The translations under genes were made by a program, and so were the position numbers. Positions 17,964-27,407 of a stretch of DNA of 53,244 bases are shown piece after piece. The notes under the pieces are model-generated. The model saw only the letters and a program-made list of their open reading frames with translations. It was not told the origin of the DNA and searched no databases. The stretch covers positions 1 through 53,244 of the forward strand of contig CACIUL010000017.1 in the NCBI GenBank assembly GCA_902589825.1, given 5' to 3'. The number at the start of each line of letters is the position of its first letter. Positions within the stretch are counted from its first letter, which is position 1. The DNA is from an uncultured Verrucomicrobiota bacterium (lineage in GTDB: Bacteria > Verrucomicrobiota > Verrucomicrobiia > Verrucomicrobiales > DEV007).

Positions 17964-20033
17964 ATGCCTGACAATAATCCCAAACGCCCTGGAGGCGATG
18001 AAGATCCTAAAAAGACGGGGGACGGAGAGCAGTCTTTCAACTGGAAGGGGCTAATTTTCATGTCGATAGCGGTAATGCTGATCGTGATGGCAATTACGGC
18101 CAAGGGTGACGGGGGTAACTTCCAGACTATTCCCTGGCATAAATTTGTTCAACATGTCAATGAAGGCAAAGTTGATTCCGGACAACCCCTGCAACTTGTC
18201 AAAAAGGAAGGGAGTGCCGAGGAATACCTGCTCGGCAAGTTCTCGGAAACCTCTGGCGAGGAGATGGCGGGATTTAAGGTTCTCGTTAATATTGCCTTTC
18301 AGAAGGAGGAGCTAAAGGAGCTCCTTCAGGGTAATGCAGGGGAGGGGAGCACGGCAGTGCAGCGAGAGCCCTTGACGTATACGGTTAAAGTGGATAGCAA
18401 CATGTTAAGCAGCGTGTTGCTCGGATTGCTGCCAATACTGCTTATTTTGCTCATTCTTTATTTTTTCTTTCGCCAGCAAATGCGCATGGCTGGCCGCGGG
18501 GCAATGAGCTTTGGCAAGAGCAAGGCGAAGAAACTTGAGATGGAAACCAATAAGGTGACCTTTAAGGATGTGGCTGGCGTGACCGAGGCCAAGGAGGAAG
18601 TATGGGAACTCGTCGAGTTTTTGAAGGATCCCAAGAAATTCCAGCGCCTTGGAGGCCAGATTCCAAAGGGAATATTAATGGTAGGAGCTCCTGGAACCGG
18701 TAAAACCCTGCTGGCAAGGGCTATTGCCGGAGAGGCTGATGTACCTTTCTTCAGCATCAGTGGATCTGATTTTGTTGAAATGTTTGTTGGCGTTGGGGCA
18801 TCCCGTGTACGTGATATGTTTGAGCAGGGTAAGAAGCATGCTCCATGCCTGATGTTTATCGACGAGATAGATGCTGTGGGGCGCCATCGCGGGCACGGCC
18901 TTGGCGGGGGACATGACGAGCGCGAGCAGACGTTAAATGCCCTCCTGGTTGAAATGGATGGGTTTGATACGCAGGAGGGTGTCATTATTATCGCGGCCAC
19001 AAACCGTCCGGATGTTCTCGATCCTGCCTTGTTGCGCCCCGGTCGATTTGACAGGCAGGTGACCGTGGCGTTACCCGATGTCAAGGGTCGTCAGGCGATC
19101 CTTGAGGTTCATGCTAAGAAGGTAAAAATGGCAGAGAGTGTAGACCTGGGAGTTGTCGCACGTGGAACACCTGGCTACTCTGGAGCAGAATTGGCCAACG
19201 TGATTAATGAGGCGGCACTATTGGCTGCAAGAAGGGGTCTAAAGGCAATTACATTAAGTGAACTTGAGGAATCCCGTGACAAGGTGCGATGGGGCAAGGA
19301 GCGTCGCAGTCTTGCCCTTAGTGAAAAGGAAAAGGAAAACACTGCCTACCATGAGGCAGGACACGCTATCCTCAATGAGCTTCTGGAGCATACAGATCCC
19401 TTGCATAAGGTTACTATTATTCCCCGTGGTCCAGCACTTGGAGTGACGATGTTTCTTCCTGAGGAAGATAAGTATACCCAGAGAAAATTTGAGATGATCG
19501 ACCATCTCGTTGTTTCAATGGGGGGGCGTGTGGCTGAGGAGATTGTTTTCGGTGACGTGACCAATGGTGCTGGAGGTGATATAAAGATGGCCACTGACAT
19601 TGCCCGCAAGATGGTTTGCCAGTGGGGAATGAGCGAGGAACTTGGGATGGTCGAATATGGAGATCACCAGGAGCACACTTTCCTTGCCCGTGACATGACC
19701 AGTACTCGATCATACTCGGAGGATACAGCGGAAAAAATAGATCATGAGGTGAAGCGGTTGATTGACAATGCCTACTCAAAGGCAAAAGAGATGTTGCTTG
19801 AGAATAAGCGTGAACTTGACCTGATTGCCAAGGCACTGCTTGAGTATGAAACCCTCGATGCTTCGCATATCCGTGACTTGATGAAGGACGGTGTCATGAG
19901 TGATCCGCCAGAAAGTCCCAAGCCCCCCGATCTACCTGAACCCGAGGAGGACAATCCCAAAGTCCCGGATGAAGAGCCTTCTGCGGAGGATAACCCTGGA
20001 TTATGGGGGGATCAGGCTCCTGCTGGCGCCTGA
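17964..20033 (+). CDS. ftsH: ATP-dependent zinc metalloprotease FtsH
   Basis: A membrane-bound AAA+ protease of 689 residues that degrades damaged or regulated membrane and cytosolic proteins as a hexamer. The first membrane segment ([17 protein letters not shown]) is followed by a periplasmic domain and a second segment near 155-175 ([18 protein letters not shown]). The AAA module has GAPGTGKT near 241, the [12 protein letters not shown]alker B and the [19 protein letters not shown] second region of homology. The zinc site is HEAGH near 463. The C-terminus is an extra Pro/Glu/Asp-rich tail of about 45 residues. I chose ATG 17964 (MPDNNP) over an upstream GTG at 17916 that adds 16 atypical residues. 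Confidence 0.97.
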   Translation: MPDNNPKRPGGDEDPKKTGDGEQSFNWKGLIFMSIAVMLIVMAITAKGDGGNFQTIPWHKFVQHVNEGKVDSGQPLQLVKKEGSAEEYLLGKFSETSGEEMAGFKVLVNIAFQKEELKELLQGNAGEGSTAVQREPLTYTVKVDSNMLSSVLLGLLPILLILLILYFFFRQQMRMAGRGAMSFGKSKAKKLEMETNKVTFKDVAGVTEAKEEVWELVEFLKDPKKFQRLGGQIPKGILMVGAPGTGKTLLARAIAGEADVPFFSISGSDFVEMFVGVGASRVRDMFEQGKKHAPCLMFIDEIDAVGRHRGHGLGGGHDEREQTLNALLVEMDGFDTQEGVIIIAATNRPDVLDPALLRPGRFDRQVTVALPDVKGRQAILEVHAKKVKMAESVDLGVVARGTPGYSGAELANVINEAALLAARRGLKAITLSELEESRDKVRWGKERRSLALSEKEKENTAYHEAGHAILNELLEHTDPLHKVTIIPRGPALGVTMFLPEEDKYTQRKFEMIDHLVVSMGGRVAEEIVFGDVTNGAGGDIKMATDIARKMVCQWGMSEELGMVEYGDHQEHTFLARDMTSTRSYSEDTAEKIDHEVKRLIDNAYSKAKEMLLENKRELDLIAKALLEYETLDASHIRDLMKDGVMSDPPESPKPPDLPEPEEDNPKVPDEEPSAEDNPGLWGDQAPAGA

Positions 20034-20087
20034 GTCTGGGAGCATTTCGACGGAGGGGAAGCGCCTAACCAAGAGGTATTTGGCCGT

Positions 20088-21083
20088 CTACTGATTCGGA
20101 TTATCTTTTTTCTTCGGCTGCTTAAGCAGAAGGTCAAATTTTTCCGACCGCCTGGAATAATTCGGATAATTGGCTGCTTTTTTTTCCGGGAGGTATCTCC
20201 AGTGCTTATACATCCAGAGCCAGGGTTCCGGGAAATCCCTTATATGCGGCTCGAAAACATCCCAGCATTTTTGCGTAATCTCCGCAGTTGAACAGTCAGG
20301 AGAGATGTCGACAGGAGGAAACATTTTCATCAGGTAGGTTCCATCCGAGCAGGGAAGAGCTATCCCGGGGATGACTTTTGCACCGGTGCGCTGGTGCAAA
20401 AATGCATGAAGCCCGGTCACACAGGTCAGGAAAGAAAAGCAGCGGATTGGGGTTGCAGCATTGTCGGGTTGTACATTGAGATCAGTAAGGAAGGCGGCAT
20501 GCTTGCCGCTACGCAATACTTTGAGTAACCGGACCATTGCCCTTCTGGATGAGATTACCTTGTGTCCGCTAAGTTGCCGCTGCCGGCTGAAAACCTCGGT
20601 AAGTAGCTGGTTCTTGAAGTCCTGCGCAACAAGGGTAAACGGGTGGTTGCGGTAACCCATCATCAAACTGATCCATTCGAAATTACCGTAATGTGGTGTT
20701 ACCCAGATGGCCCCCTCCTTGACCGCCTGGTTATAGGCTTCACGGTCTTCAATGTCTAACTGGATAATTTCCGAATAATTTTCTTCATTCAGGCGCGTAG
20801 CCCAGAACAGTTCGCACATGCTCCGCGCAAAATATTGATAACTTTTTTTGACCAGTTGTTCTGGATCAGTACATGGCAGCGTGCCTTCAGTGCTTACACA
20901 GCGCACATTTTCAAGGGCGGTTTCACGGCCGCGCCTGTCAAGCAGGTAGGCCAGTTTTCCAAGACCGTTTGCCATGGCAAGCATGACCCTGTGCGGCAGC
21001 AGGGGAATGAGCCAGGCCATGAAGGTAATGGCAAGCCATTCAATCCTGTACCGGAGTTGCTTAGCGAGTGAAGGCATGTTCAA
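20088..21083 (-). CDS. Lysophospholipid / lipid A acyltransferase (LpxL-HtrB family)
   Basis: A 331-residue inner-membrane protein with a hydrophobic N-terminal anchor (LAITFMAWLIPLLP). It has the acyltransferase motif HYGNFE, with catalytic His near 131 and Glu near 136, followed by FTLVAQDFKNQ, a Gly/Lys region and LTDLNVQPD. The C-terminal PEPWLWMYKHWRY is the standard end of LpxL/LpxM proteins, which add secondary acyl chains to Kdo-lipid A from acyl-ACP. This supports an LPS-type outer membrane. Whether lipid A or another lipid is the acceptor is not shown. The start could also be ATG 21077. It is divergent from the metallopeptidase, with almost no spacer between the starts. Confidence 0.85.
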   Translation of the reverse strand: MNMPSLAKQLRYRIEWLAITFMAWLIPLLPHRVMLAMANGLGKLAYLLDRRGRETALENVRCVSTEGTLPCTDPEQLVKKSYQYFARSMCELFWATRLNEENYSEIIQLDIEDREAYNQAVKEGAIWVTPHYGNFEWISLMMGYRNHPFTLVAQDFKNQLLTEVFSRQRQLSGHKVISSRRAMVRLLKVLRSGKHAAFLTDLNVQPDNAATPIRCFSFLTCVTGLHAFLHQRTGAKVIPGIALPCSDGTYLMKMFPPVDISPDCSTAEITQKCWDVFEPHIRDFPEPWLWMYKHWRYLPEKKAANYPNYSRRSEKFDLLLKQPKKKDNPNQ

Positions 21084-21106
21084 CTGTATATCTGAATTGC
21101 AAGACT

Positions 21107-22153
21107 ATGAAGATGGATAGGGGACATTTAAATGAAATTCTAGAGAGTATTCTCACGGTTCCTACAGCTCCTTTCCACGAGTATCATGTCAGTGACGCCA
21201 TTACCCGGATACTTGATCCCTGTGATTTAGTCCGGATAGAGAAGGATGATTTTGGAAACCTCATTGTTCGTTATGGCGATGAGCAGACGGAGCCTGGGTG
21301 GGTGTTTGGATCTCACATGGATCATCCCGGCTTTGTCGAATTGCCCGATGAATCAGGATATCAACCTGCACCGGGAAGGATTCGTGACCGGTTTACCTTT
21401 TTGGGGGGAGTGCCTGAATCATACCTTCTGAAGGAGTTTCCGATTAAAGAATATGGCAGGTTTGCGATGTGGGATTTACCAAGTTTTGAGGTGCGCCAAG
21501 GACAGATATGGTCCCGTGCATGCGATGATCTGGTCGGTTGTGCCGCTATCGTGGCTTTATTCATCGCCTTGGATCGTGCCGGGATTGAGAATTCCTGTGC
21601 TGCTGTTTTTACCCGTTCGGAGGAAGTTGGTTTCGTCGGTGCGACAAAATTGGCAAACTCGTGGCCCTTTCAACCGGACACATGTTTTATTTCCATTGAG
21701 ACCAGCGTTGCTGTGGACAGGGCGACTATGGGAGGAGGGCCAATGTGCCGTGTGGGAGATCGCATTTCAATTTTTGACCACACGGCAACTGCCGCAATTC
21801 TGGAGGCGGGGCAAAGGCATTCGATAAAAACGCAACGCGCCTTGCTCGATCGTGGAGCTTGTGAGGCTTCCGGGCTCCAGGCGTATGGTGTTCGCACTGC
21901 TGGGATATCGGTTCCGCTGGGCAATTACCATAATTGTGGGAAGAAAGAAATGATATCACCGGAATTTGTCGAAATATCCGATATCGAGAGCCTGTTTGAT
22001 TTAATGGCTGCTCTCCTTGAAGAGTTTCCCCAAGGGCCAATGGATTGTTCAGCAGACTTGCGGGACCGCTTTGAGTCACGGATAGAAGCGCACTTGCCTT
22101 TTATTATGGATACTGCAGGCATGTTCTCGTCTTCTCAATCCCAAGAGCAATGA
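21107..22153 (+). CDS. M42/M20-like zinc aminopeptidase family protein
   Basis: A protein of about 349 residues in the co-catalytic zinc peptidase superfamily. Likely ligands are visible in order: His and Asp of GSHMDHPGF, Asp of SRACDDLVG, the catalytic Glu pair in RSEEVGFVG, an ISIETS segment where Asp is usual in M42, and a late His in NYHNCGKKE. The overall plan, with a small insert domain between the first two blocks, resembles the M42 glutamyl aminopeptidases. It is probably cytoplasmic because there is no signal peptide. Starts at ATG 21107 or 21113 are both possible. A strong hairpin follows the gene. Confidence 0.8.
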   Translation: MKMDRGHLNEILESILTVPTAPFHEYHVSDAITRILDPCDLVRIEKDDFGNLIVRYGDEQTEPGWVFGSHMDHPGFVELPDESGYQPAPGRIRDRFTFLGGVPESYLLKEFPIKEYGRFAMWDLPSFEVRQGQIWSRACDDLVGCAAIVALFIALDRAGIENSCAAVFTRSEEVGFVGATKLANSWPFQPDTCFISIETSVAVDRATMGGGPMCRVGDRISIFDHTATAAILEAGQRHSIKTQRALLDRGACEASGLQAYGVRTAGISVPLGNYHNCGKKEMISPEFVEISDIESLFDLMAALLEEFPQGPMDCSADLRDRFESRIEAHLPFIMDTAGMFSSSQSQEQ

Positions 22154-22183
22154 TGCGCGTTTAACAGGGTATATTTCAAAAAT

Positions 22184-22219
22184 AAAGAACGTCCGGTTCG
22201 CGAGAACCGGACGTTCTTT
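22184..22219 (+). terminator. Perfect 16-bp hairpin with GNRA-type loop
   Basis: AAAGAACGTCCGGTTC (22184-22199), loop GCGA, then the exact complement to 22219. It stands 30 bases after the peptidase stop. A/T-rich ends on both sides suggest function on either strand, although the T-run after the stem is short. Confidence 0.75.
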
Positions 22220-22499
22220 ACAACATGAAACACAAACAAACAGTTACAGACTTGTAACGAGGGAAGATAGTAATTGTTTAAATTATGTCAAATATAAATA
22301 AACCATAAATTCTCATTTACCGACTTGTTGACAGGTATATATAGGAAAAACCGCAAAAATGGTTGATATGGCAATGATTAGTTGTGCACTTGGCACGGAA
22401 AGCAGCAAATGCGCATGTGCTTTAACCGTTAATGTTCTCAGGTTGATATTTGAGGGATTTGATGTCGTTTGAGCATTATTTTGAATACCGACAAGGGTA
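22220..22499. other. AT-rich spacer upstream of ispH
   Basis: No gene seen. It contains a small perfect dyad GTTACA-GACT-TGTAAC (22243-22258) that could be a regulator site, and a TTGACA (22328-22333) without a good -10 at normal distance. It probably holds the ispH promoter. Confidence 0.35.
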
Positions 22500-23768
22500 A
22501 TGTCGACAAGTAAGGAAAACCGACCCGTTAAAAAGCGGGCAAAGCGCATTAATATAAGAACACCGGCCATTATGCAGCGGGTGCAGGCTGAGGTGGAGGA
22601 GCACTACCGCAGCAGCATTGTCGAGAAACTGCAGAAACAAGATGGCCGGTTGACTCTGGGCAACACGACTGTGCGGTTGGCAAAACAATTCGGTTTCTGC
22701 TACGGGGTTGAGAGGGCGATCGACCTGGCTTATGCCGCCAGAAGGGTTTTCACGGGCAAGAATATATACCTTATCGGCGAGATTATTCATAACCCTGAAG
22801 TCAATCGCCAGCTGCGCGAAATGGAGATAAAGAATATCAGCGGGGACCGTCCTGATGCCCAAATCAGTGACCTTGGTGAGGATGACGTGGTCATTGTACC
22901 GGCCTTTGGAGCCGAGCTGACATTAATGAATCAGCTGAAGGCGCAAGGGTGCCAGATGGTGGATACCACGTGTGGTGACGTGATGAGTGTATGGAAAAGG
23001 GTACGCAAGTATACCAAGGAGCATTATACATCGATTATTCATGGCAAGGCAGATCATGAGGAGACCAGGGCGACTGCAAGCCGGGCGCTCAGCGGAGGGG
23101 GGCATTACCTCGTGATATTGACTCTCGAAGACTGTGATTATTTATGCGATTATATTCGCAATGGCGGGGAATCCGGTGATTTTCTATTGAGGTTTCAAGG
23201 GGCGTATTCTGACGGGTTTGATCCTGCTATGCACCTGAAGAAAATCGGGGTCGCTAATCAAACCACGATGCTGAAGGGAGAGACTGAGGAACTCCAGAGA
23301 CGTATCGCTCAAGCTGTAGCCGACCGGGATCATGCGCTGGATGGGCCTGGGGGGGATAAGGAAGAAAAAAACCGGTTCCAGTTTTTTGATACTATATGCG
23401 GGGCGACCCAGGATCGGCAGGACGCATTGTTTGAGATGCTGAAAGAACCGATGGACATGTTGCTGGTTGTCGGCGGCTATAACAGCTCAAATACAACCCA
23501 CCTTGTTGAAATCGGGGATCAACAAGTCCCTTCATTCTTTATACGCAATGCGGAGTGCCTTAAGAACCTTGAGCAGATCGTTCACTTTGATCTGGAAGAA
23601 AAAACCGAGATATCCGCCTATTCAGGAAGTATCCTGGACTTGGCCAATCCCGTTACCGTTGGGGTTACGGCAGGGGCGTCTTGCCCAAACAATTTGATTG
23701 AGGACGTTATTTCAAGGGTGTTTCAAATGCGGGGTCACACACGGGAGGAGATCCTTGGAGCTGAATAA
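22500..23768 (+). CDS. ispH: 4-hydroxy-3-methylbut-2-enyl diphosphate reductase (long form)
   Basis: The last enzyme of the MEP isoprenoid pathway, reducing HMBPP to IPP and DMAPP with a 4Fe-4S cluster. At 422 residues it is of the long cyanobacterial/plant type rather than the 310-residue proteobacterial type. The three cluster cysteines appear in FGFCYGVERAIDLA, VDTTCGDV and DTICGATQDRQ. The HNPEVNRQL motif and GVTAGASCPNNLIEDV near the end are also typical. An N-terminal basic extension of about 60 residues precedes the core. ATG 22500 follows AAGGGTA. A probable terminator lies at 23801-23839. Confidence 0.96.
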   Translation: MSTSKENRPVKKRAKRINIRTPAIMQRVQAEVEEHYRSSIVEKLQKQDGRLTLGNTTVRLAKQFGFCYGVERAIDLAYAARRVFTGKNIYLIGEIIHNPEVNRQLREMEIKNISGDRPDAQISDLGEDDVVIVPAFGAELTLMNQLKAQGCQMVDTTCGDVMSVWKRVRKYTKEHYTSIIHGKADHEETRATASRALSGGGHYLVILTLEDCDYLCDYIRNGGESGDFLLRFQGAYSDGFDPAMHLKKIGVANQTTMLKGETEELQRRIAQAVADRDHALDGPGGDKEEKNRFQFFDTICGATQDRQDALFEMLKEPMDMLLVVGGYNSSNTTHLVEIGDQQVPSFFIRNAECLKNLEQIVHFDLEEKTEISAYSGSILDLANPVTVGVTAGASCPNNLIEDVISRVFQMRGHTREEILGAE

Positions 23769-23800
23769 GGTAAGTCATGTATCAGATCTGGGACCCTATT

Positions 23801-23839
23801 ATTGACTGGGTGGTAGACAGTTTCCGTTGGTCAATTTTT
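23801..23839 (+). terminator. Probable rho-independent terminator of ispH
   Basis: ATTGACTGG (23801-23809) can pair with TTGGTCAAT (23827-23835) using three G-U pairs, and is followed by a five-base T-run. It starts 32 bases after the ispH stop. Confidence 0.5.
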
Positions 23840-24382
23840 GTACATCTTAACATGGTATACTGGCTGAATGATGAGATTTTTCACCCGGGATAATCTCTTC
23901 ATTCCCATTTTTATTTTCTTTTTCCTGCCAAGCAATAACCAGAAAAGGTGCGTTATCGCTGCTCTATGGAGTGGTCCAAAGGCAAAAAATGTCATCATTC
24001 ATCGCGAAGAAAAGGCGCAGTCGTTTTTTTAATGGATAAATCACCTTGTATAGATGGGATGTGTTTTAATCGCACTATGATAAGTGTTTATGTGCTCTGC
24101 AGGCCTTGATAACAAAGCGTTTTTTTGTGTTTCAGTGTGAGTGGTAAAAAGGATCCTTTGTTTATAAAAAGATTCTAGGTCATCGGGTTTATGATTTTTT
24201 CTAGTGTGTCGCTGCAGAAAAAAAGAGTGTTATTGTGTGTGGTTTACTTGGCAGAAAAAAAGTGTTGCAGTGATTTTTTTTGAGGTCTTGTAACTCTATA
24301 AAAAAAATTTGCATGATAAAAAAAAACAAACCACTTTAAACGTGGCTCGTTAACAAGCCTATAAACAACCAACAAAACTGCC
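23840..24382. other. Long A-tract-rich gene-free region before the histone-like gene
   Basis: No credible ORF on either strand. The right half has repeated runs of A or T (about 24218-24224, 24255-24261, 24274-24281, 24300-24307, 24319-24327). Such A-tracts often bend DNA. It may be a long 5' untranslated region or an upstream control region for the histone-like gene. Confidence 0.4.
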
Positions 24383-24598
24383 ATGGCAAAAAAGAAAGCT
24401 GCAAAAAAGAAAGCAGCACGTAAAAAGGTAGCACGTCGCAAAGCTCCGGCTAAGCGCAAGCCCGCTAAGAAGAAGGCTGCTAAGAAGCCCGCTAAGCGCA
24501 AGCCCGCTAAGAAGGCCGCTAAGAAGCCTGCTAAGCGCAAGCCCGCTAAGAAGGCCGCTAAGAAGCCCGCTAAGCGTAAAGCTGCCAAGAGGAAGTAA
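24383..24598 (+). CDS. Histone H1-like Lys/Ala/Pro-rich DNA-binding protein
   Basis: A 71-residue protein made almost entirely of Lys, Ala, Arg and Pro, with no acidic residue at all. A K/A-rich start is followed by repeats built on PAKRKPAKKAAK with a 13-residue period. It resembles the C-terminal tail of eukaryotic histone H1 and bacterial Hc1/AlgP-like proteins, which bind and compact DNA through charge. It is very likely a nucleoid protein; a role in RNA binding cannot be excluded. A strong terminator at 24661-24693 follows. Repeat-based slippage could change its length in frame. Confidence 0.85.
   Translation: MAKKKAAKKKAARKKVARRKAPAKRKPAKKKAAKKPAKRKPAKKAAKKPAKRKPAKKAAKKPAKRKAAKRK
24446..24595 (+). 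repeat. In-frame 39-bp tandem repeats in the histone-like gene
   Basis: The DNA coding for the Pro-Ala-Lys-Arg-Lys-Pro units repeats nearly perfectly every 39 bases (proline codons at residues 22, 36, 49 and 62). The first unit carries one extra lysine codon. Near-identity at the DNA level suggests recent duplication. Confidence 0.8.
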
Positions 24599-24660
24599 AT
24601 TGCTCTTGGGCGTTTGCGGGTAAATTAAACTTTCCTGCATTAACGCAAGCCAATCACGGA

Positions 24661-24693
24661 AAGCCCCGGCGGGAAATCGCCGGGGCTTTTTTT
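24661..24693 (+). terminator. Rho-independent terminator of the histone-like gene
   Basis: Perfect 11-bp stem AAGCCCCGGCG / CGCCGGGGCTT with loop GGAAAT, followed by a T7 run ending at 24693. It starts 62 bases after the stop codon. Confidence 0.92.
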
Positions 24694-24789
24694 ATGTTTT
24701 CGCATGGACGAAAACCCATCATTTTTCAATGGTGGCCGAAAAGGGGTTGAGAATAACCCGCGCTCAGTGTAAAGATTCGACCCGGAAAA

Positions 24790-24864
24790 GCGCGGTTAGC
24801 TCAGGGGTAGAGCACCACATTGACATTGTGGGGGTCACTGGTTCAAATCCAGTATCGCGCACCA
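24790..24864 (+). tRNA. tRNA-Val (GAC)
   Basis: A complete cloverleaf: acceptor GCGCGGT pairs with ATCGCGC, D-arm GCTC/GAGC, anticodon stem CCACA/TGTGG with loop TTGACAT giving anticodon GAC, a five-base variable loop, and T-arm ACTGG/CCAGT with loop TTCAAAT. The 3' CCA is encoded. It stands alone between the histone-like gene and the convergent sulfite reductase gene. No integrase or repeated 3' end suggests an insertion here. Confidence 0.95.
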
Positions 24865-24911
24865 TTTTCTGATACTGGAATACGGCAAAAGGTCGCTTCC
24901 AGTATTCAAGG

Positions 24912-26624
24912 TCACGTGCGGTCACCTTCTTCAAGGTGGAATTGTTCAGGAGTCGGTTGCGTGGCTTCCGGCCGTGTTCGCCCCCAGTATTCGCTGAATG
25001 TCTCGCTACCCTGCCGCTGGTTGATAAAGTTTTCGAGGTATGAGCGTATTTCACCGGGTATGTCGTCGAAGAGTATGACTTTCTTTTCCAGAGCTGCCAG
25101 CCTGTCTCCTGCACTTGAACCGCCGACAAACATCGCGTATTTCCCGGGGGCGCGTCCAACAAAGGCGAAGTCGGCGTTATAGGGACGTGCGCAGCCATTA
25201 GGGCAGCCTGTCATGCGCACAAGGATAGAATCATTACTCAGGCCCAGCTCCTCAAGGATGACGTCCACCGAGTCCAGCAGTCCGCTAAAGACCCGTTCGC
25301 TCTCACTCAGGGCCAGTCCGCAGGTAGGCAGGGCCACACAGGCATGGCCCATCTGGCGCGTGGCGGTAAAGTTCTCCCCGGTCACCAGCCCGTGCTCGCT
25401 GAGGATTGCGTTGACCCTGTCGCGGTCTTCCTCGCTGATGTCGTAAAAATACATATTCGCATTTGCGGTGACACGCATGGAGCAGTCAATCTCGCCGGCA
25501 ATTTTACGGAAGGCGCTGCGGGTTTCCCCGGTCTCGCTGTCGGCAATCCTTCCCTGGGCCACATACACTCCCACGAAATGTTTTCCGTCCCCCTGTGCGT
25601 GCCACCCAAGGGTGTCAGCAACGGTATCCAGCTGGACTTCCCTTACCGGCTCGGTGGGAAAGTTGATTCGCTCCTTAACTTTCCGTCGGAACCACTCAAT
25701 GCCGCGTTCAGCCACCAGGTATTTCATCCGGGCATGTTTGCGGTCGCTGCGGTCACCATGGTCGCGCTGCACGGTGACGATCGCCTCACAGGCAGCCGCA
25801 GCGTGCTCAGCAGCGCAATAAAAGAGGGGCTGGGCAAGGCATGGATAGGTTTCCAACTTGCCGTGGCTCATGCCGAACCCGCCACCAACATGGATGGAAT
25901 AGCCGGAGACTTCACCATTTTCAAGGTGGGCGATAAAACCTACATCCTGGCTGAAGAGGTCCACATCATTGCAGGGCGGGACCGCGATGCCGATCTTGAA
26001 TTTTCGTGGGAGGTAGTGTTTGCCGTAAATGGGCTCCTCGACCTCCTTGGCTGTGTCATCGGCGGATAGGTCGAGTTTCTCCCCATCAAGCCATATGGAG
26101 CTGTAGGCTGTAGTACGGGCCATGAAATGCTCACTGATTTCATCCGCGAGGCGCCTGGTGGCCGAGTGAGCTTGGTCATTGATGGGGGTCCCGGGAGCCA
26201 TGGTGTTGCGTACCACGTCACCGCATGCGCCCCATGAGGTCAGTCCGCAACCGGCGATGGCACGGACAGTGTTACGCAGTCCGCCCTTGAGGATACCGTG
26301 CAGCTGGATTCCCTGGCGGGTGGTTAGGCGCATTGTGGCATTGCCGAGTTTTTCTGCCATGTCGTCATGAGCGATATATTGCTCGGCAGTGAGGGTGCCG
26401 GAAGGCATCTTGGTGCGCACCATGAACATCCACTCCTTGTCGAGCTTCTGCTTGCGGCGCGCGGACCGACTGTCCCGGTTGTCTTGCTGATAGCTGCCGT
26501 GAAACTTGAGCAGCTGATACTCAGCCTCCTCAAAATGGGAGGCCTCCGAAAGTAGGGTCTCAACGATTTTGCCGCGCAGACCGCGGCTCTCGTCCTTTAT
26601 TTCCTCACAGCTTTTTTTGGGCAT
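24912..26624 (-). CDS. cysI: Assimilatory sulfite reductase hemoprotein (CysI type)
   Basis: A 570-residue enzyme that reduces sulfite to sulfide with six electrons using siroheme coupled to a 4Fe-4S cluster. It shows the two-fold sulfite/nitrite reductase repeat: an early MRLTTRQGIQLHGI, siroheme-side arginines and lysines in the first half, then the cluster cysteines of CVALPTCGLALSESER (C-x5-C) and MTGCPNGCARPY (C-x3-C). Length and the final EYWGRTRPE match CysI rather than the ferredoxin-dependent plant form. No cysJ flavoprotein is adjacent, so the electron donor must be encoded elsewhere. No riboswitch fits in the 87 bases upstream. Confidence 0.95.
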   Translation of the reverse strand: MPKKSCEEIKDESRGLRGKIVETLLSEASHFEEAEYQLLKFHGSYQQDNRDSRSARRKQKLDKEWMFMVRTKMPSGTLTAEQYIAHDDMAEKLGNATMRLTTRQGIQLHGILKGGLRNTVRAIAGCGLTSWGACGDVVRNTMAPGTPINDQAHSATRRLADEISEHFMARTTAYSSIWLDGEKLDLSADDTAKEVEEPIYGKHYLPRKFKIGIAVPPCNDVDLFSQDVGFIAHLENGEVSGYSIHVGGGFGMSHGKLETYPCLAQPLFYCAAEHAAAACEAIVTVQRDHGDRSDRKHARMKYLVAERGIEWFRRKVKERINFPTEPVREVQLDTVADTLGWHAQGDGKHFVGVYVAQGRIADSETGETRSAFRKIAGEIDCSMRVTANANMYFYDISEEDRDRVNAILSEHGLVTGENFTATRQMGHACVALPTCGLALSESERVFSGLLDSVDVILEELGLSNDSILVRMTGCPNGCARPYNADFAFVGRAPGKYAMFVGGSSAGDRLAALEKKVILFDDIPGEIRSYLENFINQRQGSETFSEYWGRTRPEATQPTPEQFHLEEGDRT

Positions 26625-26687
26625 TTGCGGATGGCAATGATGGGTTCTTAACGGTTAGTCAGTTCAGCTAAGTCGTGGAAATTATCA

Positions 26688-26712
26688 CTGAAGCCCTGAT
26701 CTTCAGCTTTTT
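26688..26712. terminator. Hairpin between GNAT and cysI genes
   Basis: CTGAAG / CTTCAG with a seven-base loop, immediately beyond the GNAT stop on the minus strand, flanked by a T6 run on the plus side. It may act on either strand and weakly separate the GNAT gene from cysI. Confidence 0.45.
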
Positions 26713-27227
26713 TATTCCTCTTCGCTTTCCAACGAGTGAGTAGCTTCTGGTTCAAGGTGCAGGCGCATGGGAATCATCTTGGAGAAGGCAAAACCATTTT
26801 TGGTGAAGAAACGCTGGGATTCCTCGCTGATCTTATCGGTCAGCAGGGTGATGCGCCTGAAGTCCTTGGTCAGGGCAAATTCCCGCACGGCTTCCAGTAA
26901 TTTTGATCCGTAGCCCTGCCCGCGGTGGGCAGGATGAATAAAAAAGTCCTCCAGGATGAGAACCAGTCCGCCCTCTGCAGTGCTGATAGTGAACAGGATG
27001 TTCACCATGCCGATTATCAGGTCGTCGTTGCGCAACACAAGGATACGTCCGCGGCTAGGTTCCTCAAGGATCAGCTTAAGACCGCGTTCCTGTTTTTCAT
27101 GACTAGGCTCGAAATCTCCCTCCATCTCAAAGAGGTCCATTGCCATCTGGATAAGCTGCGGGAGGTCCGAAAGGGTTGCCGGTTCGACCCGTGCCTGATT
27201 GGATTTTTCTAGAGTGTCTTGAGGCAT
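26712..27227 (-). CDS. GNAT family N-acetyltransferase
   Basis: A 171-residue acetyl-CoA-dependent acetyltransferase. The acetyl-CoA loop is clear as HPAHRGQGYGSKLLEAV (motif A, Q/RxxGxG/A), preceded by the beta strand LVLILEDFFI. The C-terminal SQRFFTKNGFAFSKM is the usual motif B region. The substrate (small amine, protein N-terminus or antibiotic) cannot be told. The gene may be co-transcribed with cysI, which is downstream on the same strand, though a hairpin lies between them. It is divergent from a coiled-coil membrane protein. Confidence 0.88.
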   Translation of the reverse strand: MPQDTLEKSNQARVEPATLSDLPQLIQMAMDLFEMEGDFEPSHEKQERGLKLILEEPSRGRILVLRNDDLIIGMVNILFTISTAEGGLVLILEDFFIHPAHRGQGYGSKLLEAVREFALTKDFRRITLLTDKISEESQRFFTKNGFAFSKMIPMRLHLEPEATHSLESEEE

Positions 27228-27370
27228 CTGCCGGGAATGTTAGCAGGAAGTGAGCAATGAGGAGCAAAAAAAAATAGAATCCTTGCTTTCTTGCCGCTCA
27301 ATGAATTGAGAAGAGGGTGCCCTATGGCTCAAAGAATATTTAAGCTTGCTTAACTATTAAAGAAATCCAT

Positions 27371-27376
27371 TATACT
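27371..27376 (+). promoter_or_regulatory. Possible -10 box for the coiled-coil membrane protein
   Basis: TATACT lies about 30 bases before ATG 27408. A TTGCTT is 19 bases upstream, a slightly long spacing, so this is a tentative sigma-70-type promoter. Confidence 0.35.
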
Positions 27377-27407
27377 AGTTACAAAAACCCCGATTTCCTG
27401 AAAAATA

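Noticed and set aside
24359..24640. Leucine/serine/glycine-rich minus-strand frames opposite the histone-like gene
   Set aside because: They are the antisense reading of the Lys/Ala/Pro repeat and would give an artificial hydrophobic repeat.
24790..24864. tRNA-Val as an integration site
   Set aside because: No integrase and no repeated tRNA 3' end nearby.
25344..26069. 241-codon plus-strand frame inside cysI
   Set aside because: Antisense shadow of a well-conserved gene with no recognisable motif.
26625..26711. Riboswitch upstream of cysI
   Set aside because: The interval is too short and shows only a simple hairpin that fits a terminator.
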